From NCBI GenBank assembly GCA_035318985.1, contig DATHDP010000126.1, positions 1 to 9,339 of the forward strand: a DNA stretch of 9,339 nucleotides, read 5' to 3'. The translations under genes and the position numbers were made by a program. The DNA is from VBAS01 sp035318985 (lineage in GTDB: Bacteria; Bacteroidota; Bacteroidia; Chitinophagales; Chitinophagaceae). Position 1 is the first letter of the stretch. Each line of letters starts with the position of its first letter. Shown piece by piece: positions 5,791 through 9,339 of this stretch. The notes under the pieces were generated by a model. It was not told where the DNA came from and searched no databases. It worked only from the letters and a program-made list of their open reading frames with translations.

Positions 5791-6993
5791 TTATCTTTCA
5801 AACGAAAAAATATTCGCATCCTTATTCTTTTTACCTTTTAACAGTGAGGCTATGACCTCTCCGGCAACCTGGCTAAACGTAATTCCATTGCCACCAAATC
5901 CAAGCGCAAAAAAACTGTTTGGTAGTTTCCTGTAAGTGCCGATGTATGGTAACCCATCCTTAGTGGACCCAAATATACCTGCCCAGCTGAATTCAGTTTT
6001 AAAAGGAATTGAAGGAAAAATTTTTTTAAAATCTTTTTGGAGCTGTTTTGATTTTTGCGGAATGAGCTTATCCCTTTTAATGTGAGAAAAAAATTCCTCA
6101 TCCCGGCCGCCAACAATAATGCGATTGTCATTTGTTGACCGTAAATACATGTAGGGTTTTGCTGTATTCCACATCAAAACATCGCTTTTTGCAGATTTAA
6201 CTGGCGAATTAAAAGCTTCACTTGCAATAGCGTAAGTGCTGGTTAGTTTTACGATCGGTTTTGAAATAAAATCGACCACTTCATAGCCGGTTGCATATAC
6301 AAGCTTCTTTGCAGTAATGATATATTTTTCCTGCGTTTTTAATTGAATATTAAAGCGGTTGTGTTTGATCGAAACAACAGGTGTCCTGTCATAAACTAGC
6401 AGTCCTCTATTGATATTGTATTGCAGCAAGTAATGGGTCAAAAGATAAGTGTCGGTTGCAGCGGCTATATCCGACAGTATTCCACCGGGGCATGAAAAAC
6501 CAAACTGTTTAAACACCTGGTCTTCGTCCAGCCATTTTACTTTAAATCCATATTTCTTTCTAGCTTCAAATTCTTTTTTCAAAAAAGGAATATCTTTTTT
6601 ATAGGCAGCGTAGTAAAGACTTTTTTTCATTTCAAAATCTTTCATTCCCGCCTTTATTGCCAGTTCTGAAAGTTTTGTGATAGCCGAAACACCGAGCTTA
6701 TAGGAGCGGACAGCATTTTTTTCTCCCACTATGTCTATGAGTTCATGAAGTGGCGTATCTATTTCGTATTGCAGTAATGAAGTGCTGGCACAAGTACTGC
6801 CAAGACCGATCGATCTTGCATCTATCAATGTACAGTCGATCCCCTCCTGAATAAGATAATGAGCCGCTAATGCACCTGAAATTCCTCCACCTAAAACAAG
6901 CACATCAGTTTTAATATCTTTTTCAAGTTTTGGATAAGAAAACAGTAACCCGTTTTTTATTAAATTTAAAGGATAACCTGAACTTAGTTTCAT
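5791..6993 (-). CDS. FAD-dependent oxidoreductase (DAO family, amine/amino-acid oxidase-like)
   Basis: This 400-residue flavoprotein begins its Rossmann fold with VLVLGGGISGALAAHYL (31-47; GxGxxG at 35-40) and closes the second strand with D58, which should bind the FAD ribose. YATGYE (233-238) is the typical second FAD contact. The C-terminal GLPYIGT (347-353) and ALGFGGNGITFSQVAGEVIASLL (363-385) are standard for glycine/D-amino-acid oxidase-like (DAO) proteins. Such enzymes oxidise amines or amino acids and often release H2O2, though some feed electron carriers; the substrate cannot be read here. It starts six bases after the dps stop, clearly in the same operon. Its start codon lies inside a 22-bp repeat copied from, or shared with, the dps 3' end. 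Confidence 0.88.
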   Translation of the reverse strand: MKLSSGYPLNLIKNGLLFSYPKLEKDIKTDVLVLGGGISGALAAHYLIQEGIDCTLIDARSIGLGSTCASTSLLQYEIDTPLHELIDIVGEKNAVRSYKLGVSAITKLSELAIKAGMKDFEMKKSLYYAAYKKDIPFLKKEFEARKKYGFKVKWLDEDQVFKQFGFSCPGGILSDIAAATDTYLLTHYLLQYNINRGLLVYDRTPVVSIKHNRFNIQLKTQEKYIITAKKLVYATGYEVVDFISKPIVKLTSTYAIASEAFNSPVKSAKSDVLMWNTAKPYMYLRSTNDNRIIVGGRDEEFFSHIKRDKLIPQKSKQLQKDFKKIFPSIPFKTEFSWAGIFGSTKDGLPYIGTYRKLPNSFFALGFGGNGITFSQVAGEVIASLLKGKKNKDANIFSFER

Positions 6994-7053
6994 GTTCTTT
7001 TATGAGAGGTACCTTCTCAATGTCCATGCAATAGTTTCATGTTCTTTTATGAG
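6985..7053. repeat. exact 22-bp direct repeat at the dps-oxidoreductase junction
   Basis: Positions 6985-7006 and 7032-7053 are identical over 22 bases, 47 bases apart. On the minus strand both read CTCATAAAAGAAC followed by ATGAAACTA. The upstream copy encodes LIKEHETI (Dps residues 141-148). The downstream copy contains the dps stop codon (7002-7000) and the oxidoreductase ATG (6993-6991). The 25 bases between copies and the outer flanks show no further identity. Confidence 0.95.
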
Positions 7054-7473
7054 GTCAGTAAGAAAATCTGAGGTTCCTATATCTCCATATTGTTCATCGC
7101 AATCTTTTATATATTTTCTAAGTTGGATGATCACAGCTTCATGATCTTTTAATAACTCTTTGATCATATCCTTTTGCGAAGGATATTTACCAGGAGATTC
7201 TTTTAATGAGGTCATCTGGATAAATTCCTGCAAAGTGCCTGGCGTTTTAGCTCCGAGCTTATTGATCCTTTCCGCTATTTCATCAATAGCTTCTTCCAGT
7301 ATTTTGTATTGCTTTTCAAAAAGCTTGTGCAATTCCATAAAACTGTTTCCGGAAACATTCCAATGGAATTTTCGTGTTTTAGTATATAACAAGATCGCAT
7401 CAGCTAAAACTGACGACAATACAGTGGTAATACTCTTGATGTTTTTTTCGCTTAAACCAATGTTGGGCTTCAT
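7000..7473 (-). CDS. dps: Dps, DNA-protecting ferritin-like protein
   Basis: This 157-residue mini-ferritin normally forms a 12-subunit shell that oxidises Fe(II) with H2O2 and shields DNA in starvation. The inter-subunit ferroxidase ligands are complete and canonically spaced: H37 and W38 (KFHWNV), H49, D64 and E68 (DEIAER), that is 12, 15 and 4 residues apart. Length is normal. The N-terminus (MKPNIGLSEKN) has few lysines, so DNA binding through the tail is doubtful. The C-terminus HETIAWTLRRYLS fits the family. It is first in a minus-strand operon with the FAD oxidoreductase and is divergent from the DUF1328 stress gene. No clear TAnnTTTG box is seen upstream. Confidence 0.95.
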   Translation of the reverse strand: MKPNIGLSEKNIKSITTVLSSVLADAILLYTKTRKFHWNVSGNSFMELHKLFEKQYKILEEAIDEIAERINKLGAKTPGTLQEFIQMTSLKESPGKYPSQKDMIKELLKDHEAVIIQLRKYIKDCDEQYGDIGTSDFLTDLIKEHETIAWTLRRYLS

Positions 7474-7628
7474 CTTGTAGTTTTAAATTTTAGTTTACAA
7501 TGGGTAAAAACTTGCAACTATTATTCCAGATTGCAACACTGACATCCCTGTAAATTGAATGGCACGGTATTTTCTAATTGTTTTTCAGAACAAGAAAAAA
7601 TATTTTATAACTTTTAAATCTAAAGCTT
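7474..7628. promoter_or_regulatory. divergent dps / DUF1328 control region
   Basis: These 155 bases must drive both dps (minus) and the DUF1328 gene (plus). TTGCAAC occurs twice, at 7512-7518 and 7531-7537, with a 19-base period; its core TTGCAA is itself palindromic. TGGCAC-N5-TTTCT at 7560-7575 loosely resembles a sigma-54 promoter for the DUF1328 gene but lacks the key GC at -12. No good TAnnTTTG box is visible on either strand. The + strand reading frame that begins at 7559 has no family resemblance and is not a gene. Confidence 0.35.
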
Positions 7629-7802
7629 ATGTTACGCTGGACAGTTATATTCTTAGTAGTTGCCATCATTGCTGCAATATTCGGCTTTGGCGGTATTGCG
7701 TCAGGCGCAGCTTCTATAGCGAAGATCTTATTCTTCATTTTTATCGTACTCTTTTTATTGTCTTTGATATTTGGAAGATCCGTTACTAAATCGGATATAT
7801 GA
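7629..7802 (+). CDS. DUF1328 small membrane protein (YtjA type)
   Basis: This 57-residue inner-membrane protein has two transmembrane helices (about 5-22 and 29-49) joined by the glycine/alanine-rich hairpin FGFGGIASGAASIAK. The opening MLRWTVIFLVVAIIAAIFGF and the ILFFIFIVLFLLSLIFG segment match the DUF1328/YtjA family almost residue for residue, and the length is typical. The family is conserved in proteobacteria and Bacteroidota, is often linked to osmotic or envelope stress, and has no known molecular function. It is divergent from dps and lies 53 bases before the YtxH gene in the same direction, with no terminator visible between them. A longer overlapping frame (7559-7789) in another phase is a shadow. 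Confidence 0.93.
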   Translation: MLRWTVIFLVVAIIAAIFGFGGIASGAASIAKILFFIFIVLFLLSLIFGRSVTKSDI

Positions 7803-7855
7803 CAAGGCAGGAATTATTTTGATTTATTATTTCACAATTAAAAACCTTTAAACTT

Positions 7856-8125
7856 ATGTCAACAGGAACCAAAGTGGTATTGGGTATCCTCGGTGCCGCA
7901 GCTGCTGGAGTGGTAATCGGGATGTTAATCGCTCCTGAAAAAGGAAGCGATATGCGCAAGAAAGTTCAAAAAACAGCAGGAGATTGGATAGATAATCTTA
8001 GCAATCTTTTTGTAAAAGGCAAAGAAGAATTAGAAGATCTAAGCGCAACTGCAGCTGAAAAAGGCCGACAAGCCCGTTCAGTTGTTGAAGACAAAGTAAA
8101 CAGAATGAAAGAAAGCATCAGCTAA
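7856..8125 (+). CDS. YtxH domain stress protein
   Basis: This 89-residue protein has one N-terminal membrane helix (about 6-26, VVLGILGAAAAGVVIGMLI) followed immediately by the YtxH signature APEKGSDMRKKVQ (27-39). A long charged amphipathic helix, probably coiled coil and cytoplasmic, then runs to the C-terminus. YtxH proteins in Bacillus belong to the general stress regulon; the biochemical role is unknown. In architecture (a small helical protein with one membrane anchor) it resembles the DUF883 proteins YqjD and ElaB, although there the anchor is C-terminal. A strong hairpin three bases after the stop suggests that transcription from this gene is at least partly terminated before the holin-like gene. 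Confidence 0.9.
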   Translation: MSTGTKVVLGILGAAAAGVVIGMLIAPEKGSDMRKKVQKTAGDWIDNLSNLFVKGKEELEDLSATAAEKGRQARSVVEDKVNRMKESIS

Positions 8126-8128
8126 TTT

Positions 8129-8164
8129 TTATAAACAGTCCCGCTTCAGCGGGACTGTTTATAA
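8129..8164 (+). terminator. strong hairpin between the YtxH and holin-like genes
   Basis: The perfect core stem AAACAGTCCCGC / GCGGGACTGTTT closes a TTCA tetraloop. It extends with A/T pairs to 16 base pairs. The downstream TATAATTTT tract is T-rich but interrupted, and the upstream side is T-rich as well. It could end transcription or act as an attenuator or RNA-stabilising 3' end for the YtxH message. Confidence 0.8.
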
Positions 8165-8190
8165 TTTTCTCCAAAATCCCGCTGCATATT

Positions 8191-8565
8191 ATGGAAGCAC
8201 AAAATTTAAAAGAAGACGCAAAAGATGTACTCAATCATGCGGGTGATTACGCACAGACTTTTTATAAGCTAAGCCTTGTCCGGCTTACTAAAAAGGTAAG
8301 TGATATTGCTTCGGGTGTAGTAAACTCCGTCTTAATTTTTTTTATCAGCCTGTGTATACTTCTTTTTATGAGCTTTGCAGGCGCCTGGTGGCTTGGCGAT
8401 GTATTGAATAATCGTGCCTTAGGTTTTTTATTAATAGCAGCATTTTACATGCTGCTCGTAGTTATTCTCATTCTTATGAGAAAAAAAGTTATTTCTCCTT
8501 TTATTAGAAACACTTTGATAAGTAAAATATATGAAGAGAAAAATAAAGTCGTACGAGGATCTTGA
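8191..8565 (+). CDS. phage holin family / YqjE-like two-TM membrane protein
   Basis: This 124-residue protein has a charged amphipathic N-terminal region (1-40, LKEDAKDVLNHAGDYAQTFYKLSLVRLTKKVSDIA). Two transmembrane helices follow (about 44-66 and 75-97) with a short turn containing WWLGDVLNNRALGF, then a basic cytoplasmic tail. This is the layout of the Holin-X / YqjE group (annotated as phage holin family, PF07332), present on bacterial chromosomes without phage genes. No endolysin or phage gene is near, so a lysis role is unlikely. An envelope-stress or membrane-scaffold role is the better inference. Its 3' end overlaps the next gene by 35 bases, implying tight translational coupling. Confidence 0.82.
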   Translation: MEAQNLKEDAKDVLNHAGDYAQTFYKLSLVRLTKKVSDIASGVVNSVLIFFISLCILLFMSFAGAWWLGDVLNNRALGFLLIAAFYMLLVVILILMRKKVISPFIRNTLISKIYEEKNKVVRGS

Positions 8566-8944
8566 AAAGGAAGAGCAATTGTTAGAAGAATTATTACAAA
8601 CTCAAAAACAATTGGTTCAATTGGATATCCAGGTATTAAAACAACAATTGAAACCTGCTACAGTTGCATTGAAATTCTTTAACAATATAACGACAGTCGA
8701 TAAAAACAATCTATTTGTCAATGAAGGAGCGAACAAAATAATTGATTATGTGTTGAATAAATTCATATTTGCCAATTCAGGGTGGGTCACTAAGTTCATT
8801 GTTCCGTTCTTCTTAAAAAATTATTCATCTCACCTTATAGGTGATAAAGGGAACATAGTTGGAAAAATATTTTCAATATTTGGCCGCAAAAACGGAAAAG
8901 CAACTACTTCTTCAAACTTGCCGGTACCGGGGAGCAAAAATTAA
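8531..8944 (+). CDS. coiled-coil protein of unknown function, YqjK-like position
   Basis: This 137-residue protein starts inside the holin-like gene in a different frame. There is no later ATG in frame, so the 35-base overlap appears real. Residues 7-42 (SYEDLEKEEQLLEELLQTQK onward) form a strong heptad-like coiled coil. The middle (45-100) is mixed amphipathic, including FVNEGANKIIDYVLNKFIF and GWVTKFIVPFFL, perhaps membrane-peripheral. The tail from 119 is basic and probably disordered. I recognise no domain. Its place directly after a YqjE-like gene mirrors E. coli yqjK, but sequence homology cannot be claimed by eye. Confidence 0.82.
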   Translation: MKRKIKSYEDLEKEEQLLEELLQTQKQLVQLDIQVLKQQLKPATVALKFFNNITTVDKNNLFVNEGANKIIDYVLNKFIFANSGWVTKFIVPFFLKNYSSHLIGDKGNIVGKIFSIFGRKNGKATTSSNLPVPGSKN

Positions 8945-9020
8945 TTAACTTACTGATAAGGATCGTGATTGCCGGGTGGTGATTAATAAGTACAAGCAAC
9001 GTTTCTAATAAATTCCTTAT

Positions 9021-9339
9021 ATGATCAATTTCAATGAGCGGATCCGGCAGGTATTGCTATTGCTCATAATAATTCTCCTAATCTATCTTTCACTTCGGGA
9101 ATTGAAATTGTTTATGCCGGGGGTGCTCGGGGCGATCACTCTATATATACTTAGCAGGGCTAGTTATTTTCAACTTGTTTACAGTAGAAAATGGAAAAAA
9201 GGTCGGGCTGCTTTCTTATATATCATTTATTATTTGCTGCTGCTCGGGGTTCCAATATTTGCAGCCGTCTTATTATTAAGTCCCAAAATTAGTAGTGTAC
9301 TCAGCGATCCAACTGCTGTAATAAATAACATCAAGCAAG
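9021..9339 (+). CDS. AI-2E family transporter, N-terminal part (cut by window end)
   Basis: The open frame runs from the ATG through 106 codons to the window edge without a stop. After a short polar start (MINFNERIRQ) come hydrophobic helices at about 11-24, 30-46 and 65-87. The pattern FMPGVLGAITLYILSRASYFQLV, then RKWKKGRAAFLYIIYYLLLLGVPIF and LLSPKISSVL, fits the N-terminus of AI-2E/PerM-type permeases (PF01594). Full-length members have about 350 residues and eight membrane helices. Despite the name, most are not autoinducer-2 exporters; roles include Na+/H+ exchange or are unknown. It lies 76 bases after the coiled-coil gene on the same strand, and no terminator is visible between them. 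Confidence 0.82.
   Translation, partial: MINFNERIRQVLLLLIIILLIYLSLRELKLFMPGVLGAITLYILSRASYFQLVYSRKWKKGRAAFLYIIYYLLLLGVPIFAAVLLLSPKISSVLSDPTAVINNIKQ

Noticed and set aside
7559..7789. Plus-strand 76-codon frame over the DUF1328 gene
   Set aside because: The DUF1328 frame starting at 7629 matches a known family end to end; this frame is its shadow.
8191..8565. Holin annotation suggesting a prophage or lysis cassette
   Set aside because: No endolysin, spanin, structural or integrase gene is nearby. The neighbours are stress and membrane genes, and this holin group (YqjE type) is commonly chromosomal.

Overview
The window looks like chromosomal DNA from a Bacteroidota bacterium, probably near Chitinophagaceae/Sphingobacteriia. 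The support is low-GC DNA, TAnnTTTG-type -7 promoter boxes, weak or absent Shine-Dalgarno sequences, a tRNA-Arg without an encoded CCA, and families common in that phylum (DUF1684, DUF3943, Bacteroidota-type YtxH and DUF1328 proteins). This placement rests on recognition only, without any database search.

Layout. (1) 127-2844, + strand: a tandem-domain universal stress protein, then a spacer carrying four covarying palindromes, then an arginase and a secreted DUF1684 protein. (2) 2845-3732, - strand: an RmlD-like SDR reductase whose stop codon abuts the DUF1684 stop codon and whose promoter box lies only four bases from its start codon. (3) 3811-3926, + strand: tRNA-Arg(ACG) followed by a strong terminator. 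(4) 4095-7473, - strand, in transcription order: dps, an FAD-dependent amine/amino-acid oxidase-like protein, a DUF3943 envelope protein and an unnamed secreted protein. (5) 7629-9339, + strand, divergent from dps: a 57-residue DUF1328 membrane protein, a YtxH protein, a hairpin, a Holin-X/YqjE-like membrane protein, an overlapping coiled-coil protein, and the first 106 residues of an AI-2E-family permease cut by the window edge.

Function. The recurring theme is stress and the cell envelope: Usp, Dps, DUF1328 and YtxH are all families linked to stress or stationary phase. The right-hand block repeats the gene order of the proteobacterial yqjD-yqjE-yqjK cassette (small anchored helical protein, holin-like two-TM protein, coiled-coil protein) and adds a permease. 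It is the best candidate for an undercharacterised system here. The dps-oxidoreductase pair may couple a peroxide-producing enzyme to a peroxide-consuming ferritin-like protein. Its junction holds an exact 22-bp direct repeat that links the dps C-terminus to the start of the next gene. No transposase, prophage structural gene, CRISPR array or recognised defence system is visible.
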